Below the pieces are notes generated by a model. That model made no database searches. It saw nothing but the letters and a program-made list of their open reading frames with translations, and was not told the DNA's origin. Shown here in pieces: positions 10,477-22,394 of a DNA stretch of 64,000 nt. The DNA lies in assembly GCA_020064725.1 (NCBI GenBank), contig JAGTWJ010000010.1, positions 930,001 through 994,000 of the forward strand. Direction: 5' to 3'. The position numbers were made by a program, and so were the translations under genes. Position 1 is the stretch's first letter. Each line of letters starts with the position of its first letter. This DNA is from Drechslerella dactyloides. Taxonomy: Eukaryota; Ascomycota; Orbiliomycetes; Orbiliales; Orbiliaceae.

Positions 10477-13400
10477 ATGTCTCGCCCCGAAATCACCGCT
10501 TTGATGTCCGCGCTCGTCACGGCCGCCACCGGCATCCCCGCCTCCTCGTCCAATCACAACCTCTCCCTCACCTACGCCCTCAAGGCCTTCCGTACCTACC
10601 GTGCCGTCGCAACAGACCCCTTCGCCATCCGCCAGGCCCTCGAAGGGCTCGAGGAGAAGTTCCGCGTCCGCGACAAGGAACCCCTCGCCGACGAGCTACG
10701 CTCCCGGCTGCACGCCCTCGATGCCGCCGTAGCCGATGCCAAACTCGCCGCTACAACCGCAGGCGACTCCGAGCTGCACAAGTATGCACCGGACGTCCTC
10801 CGTCTGCTGCTCGAGCTCAGCGAGAAGCCTGTCGAGAATGCCGAAGGTTCGCTTGACGAGCTCGTTGCCATCGACCAGGCCCGGCAGGAAGAGCAGGAGG
10901 CCCGTGCCCGCCAGCTGGCCGAGGAGGAAGCTGCAGCGCGGGCGCAGGATCTCGCGGACGGCGAAGCGGACATCTGGCTCGTCCCGGACTTTGCAGCCGA
11001 CAGCAGCGACGACGACGGCGATTGGGCGGCCGACGAGTTTACCCGGCAGGCCGATATTCGAGAGCGCAAGAAGGCCGCGAAGCGGAAAGCACAGACGCAG
11101 GCGGAGGTACGCATCCGCTTATACACCCATATACCAATTCCCATTTTACTATCTATAATCGCGTGTGTATGAACTCAAGTTATGTGATAGAACGAGGACA
11201 AGCTGAACGAGCAAGCCTCGCCTACCCTCGACGACTACATCCGCATCGCGCACGCTGCCGCGGCACAGGGCATCGAGCTAGCGCAGTACTGGTCGCGCCA
11301 GACGATTCTGCCGGTGGAGATCGCCCGCGACTTTGTATCATACGGGTACACGGCGGCGGAGATATCCGAGCTTTGGCTGCTGGGCGAGCTGCATGTTATA
11401 CGTGAGGTTATATTTGCGCTATACGGTCTGCCGAGCTCGCTGTTCCGATTCCAAGATGACGGGAGCATCAATGTGAGTCCCATTATTCAAATTATACCAC
11501 GATATATTGTACGTCTATGGGTTGGTGAAGACAAGCTGACTGGTGTCATAGGTCATCGCGAAATACGTGGTTGAAAATACGTCGCCTGGGTCTCTTAACG
11601 ACATTCTTGACCACTTTGCCGGCAAGGCTGTCATCTTGCAGAAGCTGCGCACCTTCTCCAAATGGCTTGAGCGCCGTTGCGAGGCTGCCAAAGCCTCTCC
11701 GACGACTCACGACGCCGTTGCTCCCGCGCAGTCCTTCGTCGAGGCTATTCAGAACGCCCTGCACGAGTGGGAGCTCGAGAGCCTCGTACCCACTGAGGAG
11801 CAGTACGTGCGGCACTCACGTACGCGCAAGCAGGATGTGATGGTGTCGCTGCTGCAACTGCAGCGCGAGCTGGATCCCAGTTTGGATAAATTCACGCCGC
11901 TGTACGAGATTGTGATCGCACTAGAGCGAGGGCTGGCGCCCGGCGGGTTGAGCGAGCCGGCGGCGCGCGTGAGCTTCCACCTTGAGCTACTGTTTAAGAA
12001 GACGTGCGAGGCCGAGTCCAACGGGCGCGGGGAGATATTCAGGTTCCTGCGTGGTATCTTTCTGCCGTGTCTGCGGACATACCTACGCCCGATTGCCAAG
12101 TGGATGGAGCTCGGCGAGCTGCGGGAGGCGGATGGGCTCGGTGCGTTTTTCGTTCATCCGGCGGACGACGATGATGACGACGAAGATGGCGGCGGCGGCG
12201 ATGACGTGGAGACGGCACGGCTGGCACGGCTGTGGCATGGGCAGTACGTACTCGACCGCGATGAACGAGATACGATTGTGGCGCCATCGTTCATACGGGA
12301 GTGTGGGCGCAAGATCTTCGTGACGGGGAAGAGCGTGCTGTTCCTGCATAAGCTTGGTGACGACATGGCACGGGACTCGGGGCTGGACGCGGCGCTGTCA
12401 AGCTTGTCGGACACTACGAAGACTACGATGGACATAAATATAAATACTACGATTACGACTACGAATGCCAATACGGCCAGCGGCGGACGGTCGCTCGTCT
12501 CGTTCAACGACGCGCTGCTAGTGGCGCTGGCGGAGTGGGTTGACGGGACGCACCGCGCGGTCAGCAGCCGGCTGCGGGACATGCTGTACTACGACTGCGG
12601 GTTGTGGGACTCGCTGGAGGCGCTGGTGGACGTGTATTTCATGCGGGACGGGTTTGCGATGACGAGTTTCTGCAGCACGCTGTTCGAGCGGATGGACCGC
12701 GGGCACGGGCGGTGGGATGACCGGTTTCTTCTCACGGAGCTGTTGCAGAGTGTGTATTCGGAGAACGGCACCGTTGACATCGCGCGGCTGGCGGTGCGGA
12801 ATACGGGTAACACCGGTAGTCCCACCGTGAAGGAAACGGGTGTGAAAGTGCTCGCGGGCTTGGCGGCGGAGTACCGGCTCTCGTGGCCGGTGATGAATGT
12901 CGTTACGGCGGAGAGTGTCGGCGTATGCCGTCGCGTGTGGGGGTTCCTGCTTATGATCCGACGCAGCCGCGCGGCGCTGGAGCGGATGCGCGTCGGCGGC
13001 GCGGGGAGAAATAGAACTGGCGACAGCGACAAGCTGGTGTGTATGGTGCGGTGGCGGCTGCTGACGTTCATCGGTCTGCTGCAAGCTTTCTTGGTGGATC
13101 TAGTGCTGCGACCGCAGGTTGAGGGGTTGAAGGGGCGGCTCGCGGAAGCGGAGGATCTGGACGAGATGATTGATGCGCAGGAGGAGCATTTTTCACGGAT
13201 CGAGGATTTATGTCTGTTGAGCGCGAAGCTGGCGCCGCTGTATCAGGCGGTCGTGTCGGTGCTCGAGCTTGCTGTTACGGTCGCTGCCGTGGGCGAGACT
13301 AGCAGTGCGAGCGGTAAGAGGAGCGGATATGCGATTGGGATCGGGTATGGTGGGAATGATGCGCGGAACGTCAATGTTTCGTTCAGCGGGTCGACGGCGT

Positions 13401-13702
13401 GGCGACGGGCGACGGCGCAGTCGGACGATGACAGCGAGGAAGAGCAGGATGGACACGACGACGAGGAAGGTGGTGACGGTGGAAGCGACGGGGAGGGGCG
13501 AAGTTTAAATGGGAATGCGAGGGAGCGGGAGCGCAGGGTTGTGGTGGGGAGGCTGGCGGGGCAGGTGCAGCGGCTTGTGGAGTTTCTGACGACGGGGTTG
13601 AGGAGCATGGCGAGGGCGGGGGTGTATCCGGATACGATTGAGGTGCTGGCGGAGCGCCTTGAGATGGGGGCGCTCGAGGAGGAGGATCTCGATCTTTCGT
13701 GA
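10477..13702 (+). CDS. Gamma-tubulin complex component, GCP5-like (Spc97/Spc98 family)
   Basis: Part of the gamma-tubulin ring complex that nucleates microtubules at spindle pole bodies. I read three exons: 10477-11106, 11191-11472 and 11552-13702, giving 1020 codons, close to the usual GCP5 size. The N-terminal third is helical, with FRTYRAVATDPFAIRQALEG and the conserved GRIP1-type start REVIFALYGLPSSLFRF. After it come SLNDILDHFA and LRTYLRPIAKWMELGEL, which match the GCP core. The GRIP2-like C terminus contains LVCMVRWRLLTFIGLLQAFL. The protein carries low-complexity inserts: an Asp-rich run near residues 508-521, a Thr/Asn-rich run near 592-615 and an acidic run near 929-954. GCP6 or a divergent GCP4 is the alternative; the Spc97/98 fold is more certain than the number. 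Confidence 0.75.
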
Positions 13703-15959
13703 TGGTGTTTCATTCGAATTTACTTACGGTAGTATGTGTGTAACCACACATCGGTGTGGTTTGTCCACATCTAGCAACTACTGCTTTCTCCGTACGTTGC
13801 AGTATAGAGACGCATTCTACATAGAACAACACGAAAAGACTCGTTACAACATGCATACAATACGCATTGTCAACCGGCAGATATCAGAGACAGTATCGTG
13901 CGCAGGGAGGAATGATAGAGGCCGATATCCTCCACATGGCCTGGGAGAAGCGAGCGGGATGGCGTTTCAGGTTGCGCGAGAAAAGCCGGCGCCGTTTGAT
14001 TGGACTGGTGCCATGGCAACGTGGATCCCTGCTGCCTGTCGTCGGATTTCTGCCAATGTGCAATTGTTCCGCTCGTGCCTGCAGCATTTGGCCACCGAAT
14101 CCCATCGATCGATCGGATCGAGTGCATCTGATCGAGGAGGGAGCAGCTGCGCCGCGATAGGACGATTCCAATTCGATTTCCGTGCTTGCATTTGCGTGCA
14201 TGTATGTTGGTTGGTTGGTAATTATAATTATTGCGTGTGTCTCTCCGCGCAACCGGACGACGCAACGGGTGCGGTGTTCCTCCAAGCTTCTTCTCGAGTA
14301 ATATTGCGAATGTCCAGCATTCCAGTGGGGGAACGTGGACGGAAAATTGTCGAGCGATTCTCGTTAGCGCCCGGCGAGGCCACTCTACTAGGATTCTACG
14401 ACGTAGGGCGGGTTTGCCGGTTTTTTCGTCAGCGAGGCTAAAAAGTATCTCATCGGTTGGTTGGTCTTCTTTTTTTTTTTACAACGACTAGTGTTTGTGT
14501 GTACTTTTTATATCGCCACGACTGGGGCGCGCTTGGAAATTGGGAAGTTTCGGGGCCGAACGTGTAAGATTTCGGCGAGAGCGAACGTACCCCGTACAAG
14601 TACAAGGGCCCATTACTCGCATTGGTAGCTGCATTATTAATTGTTCCATACAATCGGCCGCACTTGTAAACATGATATCATGTTGTGGACAGTTGCGAGT
14701 GCGACGGCGGGCGTTACCCGGGAAGGCAGATACCTCGAGGAGAGTAGTCCTATGAGTGCTCCGTCCATCCGTACGCCAAAAAGCACATTATATCACTTTT
14801 CGGAACGGCGGACGGCTGTAAGAGGCACAGCGGGAGCACTTGTAATGTAATGAAGGGAACTATTTTGCCTACAAACCTACCGTACCTGCCTGGATACGAG
14901 GATGTGCAGAATGAAGCGCATGCATGAGAGATGAAATGCATGGCTGATGGCTGGCCGTTGGCTGGCTCGCCGCCTCTGTTGTTTTCATCCGCGGTGTATG
15001 CATGCGGGCGATAACTACATATGTATAAGTACGGTACGCACGGTACATATAACTAGTGGAGAGATACCGGCCGGACGCTGTGATATCGCACGAGAGATAA
15101 AAACTGTGCCTGTGCCTGTGCCTGTGCGGTGAGACAGGATTTCAGACTTTCTTGCTGAAGTTTCGAGTTTACGATTCCAGCGATTGCTCCAGCCTGGGCG
15201 GCCGGCATTGACAGGCGTATCCTTACAAACCGACCATCCCGATCCTTACTAACGCCTCGATTCTTACAGCGCACTGCCGTGTGTGCTCTTTATTATTTCT
15301 ATCGTGCTGGGACTGCTAATTGTAAACACTAGCAGCGATAATTTATACCCAGCTGCTTGGACATACAAGAGCAGACACCTGCCGGGTTCCAGCCTCGCCT
15401 CGCCACTCCTGATCGGTGCTTGTCCTCTCTCGCCTCTCAGCACACTCCTCGCCGCTGGAATCCGCGCGGAAATTGGCATCGCCAGGTGCTGTCTCACAGC
15501 TCAGCTCCAGCCCAGCTCTCAGCTCCCCAGCTCGAATTCCAGCACGGGTGCTTTAAAGATCGCACACCGCCCGAAGTGTGCGTGTCTTCCTGTGTGTGTC
15601 TGTGTGTGTGTGGTTGAGGACTGCTAGTGTGTCGACTCTGCGTGTGTCGCGTCGCTGGCGCTCTACAACAAGTCGCAACAACGAAATCCCACGACAGTCA
15701 CAAAACCCACCACGACTGCCAGCCATCCATCATCCATCGCGACTTTCTCCCACCGACATCACCCATCACACACGCACTCGACGACGACGACTCGCTCACG
15801 ACCGCTCCGACGCACGACGCACGACCAATCCCCAATTGCTACCGTTTTCTTCTCCTATCCTTCCGTCCTTCCTCCCCAATCGCTCCCGTCCGTCTGAAAC
15901 AGAGGTGCTGGTGAACACCTCGGTCGCTCATCCTCACCAACCACCACCAACCACCTTCC
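13703..15959. other. 2.3 kb spacer and probable long leader of the kinase gene
   Basis: No gene is supported. The right-hand part is rich in pyrimidines, CACC runs and short repeats: (CTGTGC)4 at 15104-15127 and a GT-rich run around 15591-15613. It probably holds the promoter and 5' untranslated region of the kinase that starts at 15960. Overlapping frames in all three phases near 15280-16100 look like composition effects. Confidence 0.5.
15104..15127. repeat. (CTGTGC)4 hexanucleotide repeat
   Basis: Four perfect copies of CTGTGC in the upstream region of the kinase gene. Likely length-polymorphic; no function inferred. Confidence 0.85.
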
Positions 15960-18900
15960 ATGACGACAACGCGCTCCGGCACATCGCTAGTCGCGACTGC
16001 TGCCGCCTCGTCGTCCAAGAGCCGCCTGTCGCTGCAGGGCAGTCCATCACCCGATCCTTTAAACAACGCGTCGGCCGAAGAGCTCGCCAAGAACTATGAC
16101 ATTCTCAGGCTCCTTGGAAGTATGTATCCTCCCAAGTAACATTCTCCTGATATATCTTGTCTAGCGATCGCATCGACTGACTGGTGGGTTTCGCAGAGGG
16201 CGCCTTTGGGAAAGTCTACCAAGCTTGGGATAAGATCAATAACCGCAATGTCGCAATCAAAACCGTATGTATCCGATTCCTCCCTACCTTCCTGACTCCG
16301 AACAAGCCGCGCAATTGCACATGCTAATATGAGCGATGCCACACGCAGTTCAATGTCGACAAGGGCGAGGAGGATCTTGCCGACCTGCGGGAGGAGATAG
16401 CTATCATGTCCTACTGCAGGAACCCGAACATCACACGCCATTACCTATCCTTCTTTCGAAGTCATCATCTCTGGATCGTCATGGAATATGTCTCTGGCGG
16501 CTCCTGTCATGACTTTGTAAGTCCTCCAACCCCTTATCTGAGTATCCTCGAGTCACATGTCGCTAACTTTTGCCCAGTTGCAACAAAGAATCATTGAAGA
16601 GAATTACATCGCGACAATACTGCGCGAGGTTACAAAGGGCCTGATCTACATGCACGACCGGCACCTGATACACCGCGACATCAAGGCTGCCAACATTCTA
16701 GTTGATGAACACGGCGCTGTCAAGATCGCTGACTTTGGCGTCTCCGCGCGACTCAGCGATAAGGCAGAGTTGTGCAAAACATTTGTCGGAACTCCACTGT
16801 GGATGGCGCCCGAGATCATAGAAACACACTGCCAGACAGCCGATGGCTATGACAATAAAGTCGATATCTGGAGCATGGGTATCACCGCCATCGAAATGGC
16901 ACTGGGAGAACCCCCATACGCGCAAACGACGCCCGGACAAGCTATAATGATCATCCCGACCGTCGACCCACCCAAGCTCCCCGACGACTTTTCCGAGGTG
17001 TTCCAGGACTTCGTAGCCTGTTGCCTGGTCCGGGACCCGGCCAAGCGACCAAGTGCAAAGGAGATTCTTAACCACGAATTCCTACAAGAGGCGGGCCCGA
17101 CACACAAACTTCAAAACCTGGTGATTCGCAGAAGAAAAGCTCAGGCGGATGCGGTGCGCGAACGGGCAGCCGGGCTGACAGGCCCTGTGGAGCCGTCACG
17201 ACCGGAAGACATAATGAGTGTGACGGACGTGTCCTCGCGACGGACGAGCTGGAACCCGGAGTGGGACTTTGGCAGCTCCACCGCCTCATATCGCGGGTCG
17301 GAAATCGCGCCAGAAGATTCCGGACCCGAACGGCAACATCATGAAGAGAAACGAGCAGAGCCGCAGCGGGCGATCCGCATATCGCATGGCCCAGCGTACC
17401 TGAAAGAGCAACAGCAGGAAAACTTGCCGCTCGCCAATACGCGTCCGAGAACCGCGACTTCCGAGAATAGGGATGTCGCGAGGCCAGTCATTTCCCGCCG
17501 ACGGTCGCAAGCACAGCCGGTTAAGAACCAGGACTACCGCAAGCGAGCGTCGACCGGCGAGGCTGTCTCGCGCGGCGGTCGGAAGTCTCTTGAGCCAGGC
17601 CTGCTCGACCGGCCGCGGACGTCAGCATCGAACGAAGGAGGAAGACGCGGCTCGACAGCAAACATCCGCGAACGCTCGTTGTCCGTCGTGACAGGTAGCA
17701 GCGCGCAGAGGACAGTCAAGGCCTCGTCTGGATTCGGCCGCCCGCTCGCGTCTGCTGAAGTAAACGCTAGGGTAGCCGGCCACAAGCCAGGCCGCCTGTC
17801 GGGAGCCAAACCCAAAACTCCAATGCATGCTTCCGTGGAAGACGCACCCGACCCGGATTGGACTGCCACGATCCGCCAGCGCCACTTCGGCGCCTCCGTC
17901 GACCAGGCTTCATCTGCTAATAACGGCGCGCAGCGCAAGAATGCACCCTCTATCACATCTACGCATACCAACAAGGGCAGCGGCCAAGATACAGATCCCT
18001 TCCTGCCCGGCTTTAGAACGGCGGTACCTCACGATATAAAGGGAACCCTTGGTCGCATGGCCTTCGAAGGCACGATCAAGCAGGCGATTGAAGAACTATA
18101 CATCGCTCTCGCGCCGGGTCGTAAGAAGGAAGTCCTGAAAAATTTGGGCCGAGCGTGGGCGGAACTCGACGCGGTGAGTCCGGAGCTAGGGCTTTCATTG
18201 ATTAGAAAGATATGCCGTGGAGTGCAGAAGCAGCGAGACTTGGAATTCGTGATCTTTAGCAACCCAAGCCGCCCGGCGTCTGAACTTCGCCAAGTCGAGT
18301 CCGAAGATACCTTGTCGCCCCGAGAATCCCAGTACAGCGCTAGCGAGAGTGAAAACGAGAGGGAGCGGGAGCGGAGCACGGAGTTCACCGTCCAGCCCGA
18401 CCTGAGAAAGGAGGAGCAGCTCGCACGGGAACGCCGCATGGCATACCTTGACCGTCACGACGCGGAGCCTCTGTTCGCGACCACACGCAACGAACAGCTT
18501 AAGAACCAGCATTGGAACAAAGCGAACAGATCACGCGCTCAGTTACAGACGGAGATAACCAAGACTGAGGAACCGATCCTGTCTCCGGTCTCACCATACC
18601 TTGGATCCGTACTACCACTCGACAATGAAGACACCTGGACCGACGTCTCCTCGGATGTTGGGAAGAGCACCGACAAGAAGAAGCGCATGGAGCTAGAGGA
18701 CAGCCCACCGTTCGTGCCAGCTGTGATCCGCAGACGGGCCCCCAAGCGTGAGAATTCACTGGATGAAGCGGCCGCCGAGGCGGAAACGAATGTACACGTT
18801 CGCCCGGCATCGATCGATAAGACACCGCAGACACCCAAGATTGAACGCAAGCGCCGACCAGCGGTAGCCCGAGAAAACTCTGAGGCCTCCTCCGCCAGTA

Positions 18901-20216
18901 TGGCTGATGCTGATAGGGCCCCTGATACCGTCTTTGTAGCCTCCCCCACTGGCTATATCGTTGCTACCTCCAAGCCCCCTCCTGAAGCCCCCTCTACCGA
19001 CGCAGCTGTTACTACTCCCAAGCCAGACAAGGAATCTTTGATAGCGCAGTTGCGAAAGAAAGATGTGTCGCCACTCTCAAGGCTCCGATACGTTCTCCAA
19101 TCCGACGATGAACGATCGCCAAAGGTCGAAAACGAGGCTCCAGGAGCAGACAAGCAGCCAGCTGGCGGTAGGACGCCGCTGATGCAGAAGCGTACCTCGC
19201 AGCTACGATCGCCGGACCTCGATGAGCCCACGGATAGCTCGGCCACCAAGCCGCAGGCTACCAAGGGCGGTGAGAACAAACGGGATAAAGACCGACTGGG
19301 GTTTGCCCGACGTGTCAAATATCCCAAGTGTTCGTGGGAGGATGCGATCCCATCGAAGGATGATCCGCTGCATGTGTATTCCGTCCTCAACGTTGAGAAG
19401 CCGCTTCTACCGTGCCCGAAGGAGGCTGTCAAGCTTTATCCTACCATCTACGGTCCTCTTCCGGTACACGTTGTCATGGAGCTCGCGGAAGAACAAGCAG
19501 CTCGCGCTAAAGCCTCGCACGGCGCGCCTCCCCCCGCCCATTCTGCTCCCAACGCTCGACCCCGCGCGCAGAGCACTGCTACGCCCGCTGCCGCCGCGGT
19601 GCCACTCAAGACGCCCGGAAGGAAGCGGTCGAAGAGCAACCTTGGACGAGCGCAGCAAGAAGCCGGCCCTCCCCCGCACGCGGACTACATCCGCCCCTCG
19701 ACCGCTGGTGGAATACCCCCCGACGTCCCGGAGCTGATGCGACCGTACCTCGGCGAGAAGATGTACTTTCCACATGAACGCGCTCGTTCACGTATGAGTA
19801 CAGAGACTACGACCTTGAGCACTGACGTACAGGCGCCGACGAGCATTCGCGGAAGCCCGACGCTACCCCCTGAAGATCCCACCGCTTTCGCGAGACCGTC
19901 GCCGCCTGCCAGACGCGGAATGGAGCCATTCGGCGGGGAATTGCGACCAGCACGACGACTCGAACGACCGATTCTCCGCCCAACAAGCCAAGGATCCGGA
20001 ACGCGACCGGGAACATCTCGCCTCGGACGGCCGTTTACAGCACACGTTAGTGAACCTATGCTGGGCAGCGCTGCTCGAGAACGAGAACGGGAACTCGGCG
20101 CACGTGTCAGCTTTACACGATCGACACGCGGCGAGGGCGAGGTCCCCAGACGACCGAGACGCATGGATAACATGGAGCAGGACGACGAGGAACGCAACCA
20201 TAAGCGCCACTTTTAG
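15960..20216 (+). CDS. STE20/GCK-type Ser/Thr kinase, Kic1/Nak1/POD-6-like, with very long tail
   Basis: A protein kinase of the germinal-centre group, expected to work upstream of an NDR kinase (COT-1/Orb6/Cbk1) in polarity and cell-wall growth. I read four exons: 15960-16119, 16197-16264, 16349-16516 and 16578-20216, giving 1344 codons. The kinase domain covers about residues 47-305. It has the glycine loop GKGAFGKVY (53-61), the VAIK lysine 75, HRDIKAAN with catalytic Asp166, DFG at 184-186, the activation loop with FVGTPLWMAPE (APE 209-211) and LVRDPAKRPSAKEIL. The roughly 1000-residue C-terminal part is mostly disordered and rich in Ser, Pro, Arg and Glu. It has one more ordered block near the DIKGTLGRMAFEGTIKQAIE segment. 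The Sid1/SepL branch is the main alternative. The start ATG was chosen because it gives an uninterrupted N terminus before the kinase domain. Confidence 0.85.
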
Positions 20217-22394
20217 TCACGGATGCGCAATGCTGTACCCCGTCGCAAGAAGAAGGACGAAGATGACGAGCCTATTGCTTAATCTCTTTTCCCTTGATTA
20301 CGCCTTTTTTCTTTTCATAATGGTTTCTTATGGACGATCATATGAACGAGAAGGAAAGACGACCGACGATACATATGGCGAATAAGAATAAGATAGAACG
20401 AAGGCTATGCACGGGACGGTATCTTTCTTATTTTCTTTTCTTTCCCTTTTTTTTTTCTACTTTACTTTGACTTGCTCTACATGATGTACGAGATCTCGTG
20501 TTTTAGAGGTCGCCGTTACGAAGCAAGACGGATAACTGGATGGCTGGATGGACGAACGGGGGGGAGACACTGATATTGTTAGCTCCTGATACTGACGTTA
20601 TTATAGCGCTTTGAGCTTTTGTTTTTTTCTTTTTTTTCTTACTTTGTGGAGTTGTGCTGCGCTTTTACTATTACTATTAACTTCTGCCTGTTTTTTAGCA
20701 GCGATGGATAGGTACTTACTTACTTGACTGGCCCATACTAGCGATCGATGCGTTCGTTGTTATTGTTATTGTTTTTGTTTGTTTGAATTTGAGCGTCTGT
20801 CTGCTGTTCGTGCCCTTTGAGCGAGCGAGTCCGGTTTTGTCTTGTCTTCTTTTTTATATCTCTCCTTTCCTATCCTACATTCCTCTCGCCTCTTTTCCTT
20901 TCATTTGCTTTGGTTGTTTTCGTTACTTACTTATCTGCCGCTTATTGCGAGGGGTTGTGTGTGCTCACTGTTGCATGGCATGGCGGTGATGCTCACTTTT
21001 TTTCGTTTCTTATACATACATATACTGGCGATGTTGATACTGTGGTGGCGATTGTGGTGGCGGGGTGTTTGGGGGTGGGCTATTTTTTACTTTTTCACTT
21101 CTTGTATGTATGTTGCGCATACGATATTTTATTCTAGGCATTTATATGCGGTTTCTTCCTTACTTTTACTACAGCTTTTCCGTTACGCCTTTGCTTTCGG
21201 ATAGACTTTTATAAACCTCATTCGCTAATTTTTTTGACAATTTTTTTGGATACCGCTCGCAAGTATCTCGGTTTACAATTCGAGATTGACTGATCACGAG
21301 GTCGTTAGATCGATTACATTGGCTTATTAGCATATTTATAGATCTAGAAAATACATCACTCGCAAATATTGGCCATATTTCAAAAATCGACCCTATGGGA
21401 AATTAAATCATACATCTCTCTTATTATCTTTGCATCGGGACTGATGATCAACGCACGCATTTTTGATTGACCAATTAGTATACTTCGAGGCGCACGGCAT
21501 ATGCAAGTAACAGGTAATGATGGAGATGTGCTCAGGTCAGTCGAGTAGGAGGTGCCTATAAGCACCAAATAGAGCTCGAGGACACATCGAGGACACAACG
21601 TCAACGTCAGCTAGATACATTCGATAGAATAAATATACACCAGCTCGGGTGGTCATCCCGGCCATACCTACGCATAGACACGAAAAACACGACTAATATG
21701 GTCTCGCAAGGCCAAACTCTCCCATATTCATAAAGACTAGTACTAGTTATAGATGATTAAGAAGGCCTTAAGGAATGCATGACCGTCGACGGCTTACAAT
21801 AGACATGTCAACATCCAGTCTATTGTGAGCGTGCTTAAACAACTTCGTTCGGCCGTATCCATGCACGCACGCATTAAGGTTCAATATTCCATACAACTAA
21901 CTGCGTTGCAGTACGTGTGATTCCGCAGACATAATTCTGCCGGTTGTGTAACGTTTGCCCATTCCGGACAACCCGCCAAAAAGCTAACTTTGATTCTCGG
22001 GGACGCTGCTCCGTATAGTTAGGGCGGTTAAACCGTAGATTTATAGACGCGGGCCTTAGACGTGAGCATCCTATAGTCGCCAATCGATAGACTCGGGCCT
22101 CCAACCAGCATGCGTACCGCGAGGTAAATCTTAATTCGTACAACGAGCTTGATAGGCTCAACAGGGACGACTCGACGTAGCTACGTAGCCCTCACGGACA
22201 AGCAATTGCATCGATACCATCGTGCGCTATTGTATTTGTTTAAGGCGGGTTATCATCGGACCAAGGAAGTACTAAGAAGTAAGTAAGCAGCTGCTACAGC
22301 TATGCGCATGCCTTGCTACATGATGCGCCCAAATCTAGCTTCCACCATGAATACAATAACACCCTTCGACTGCACTATAGTTCGCACCCAACGA
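20217..22394. other. 2.2 kb T-rich then AT-rich spacer
   Basis: The first 1 kb is strikingly T-rich on the plus strand (many T runs), as expected for the 3' region of the kinase gene. The rest, to 22394, is AT-rich with scattered short inverted repeats, such as 9-bp arms ACAATAGAC/GTCTATTGT at 21796-21826. No gene is supported. Confidence 0.5.

Noticed and set aside
12518..13084. 188-codon minus frame inside the GCP5-like gene
   Set aside because: Antisense to a conserved exon, His/Arg/Pro-rich from GC-rich third positions.
15578..16099. 173-codon plus frame before and over the kinase start
   Set aside because: Overlaps kinase exon 1 in another phase; Arg/Ser/Pro-rich leader composition.
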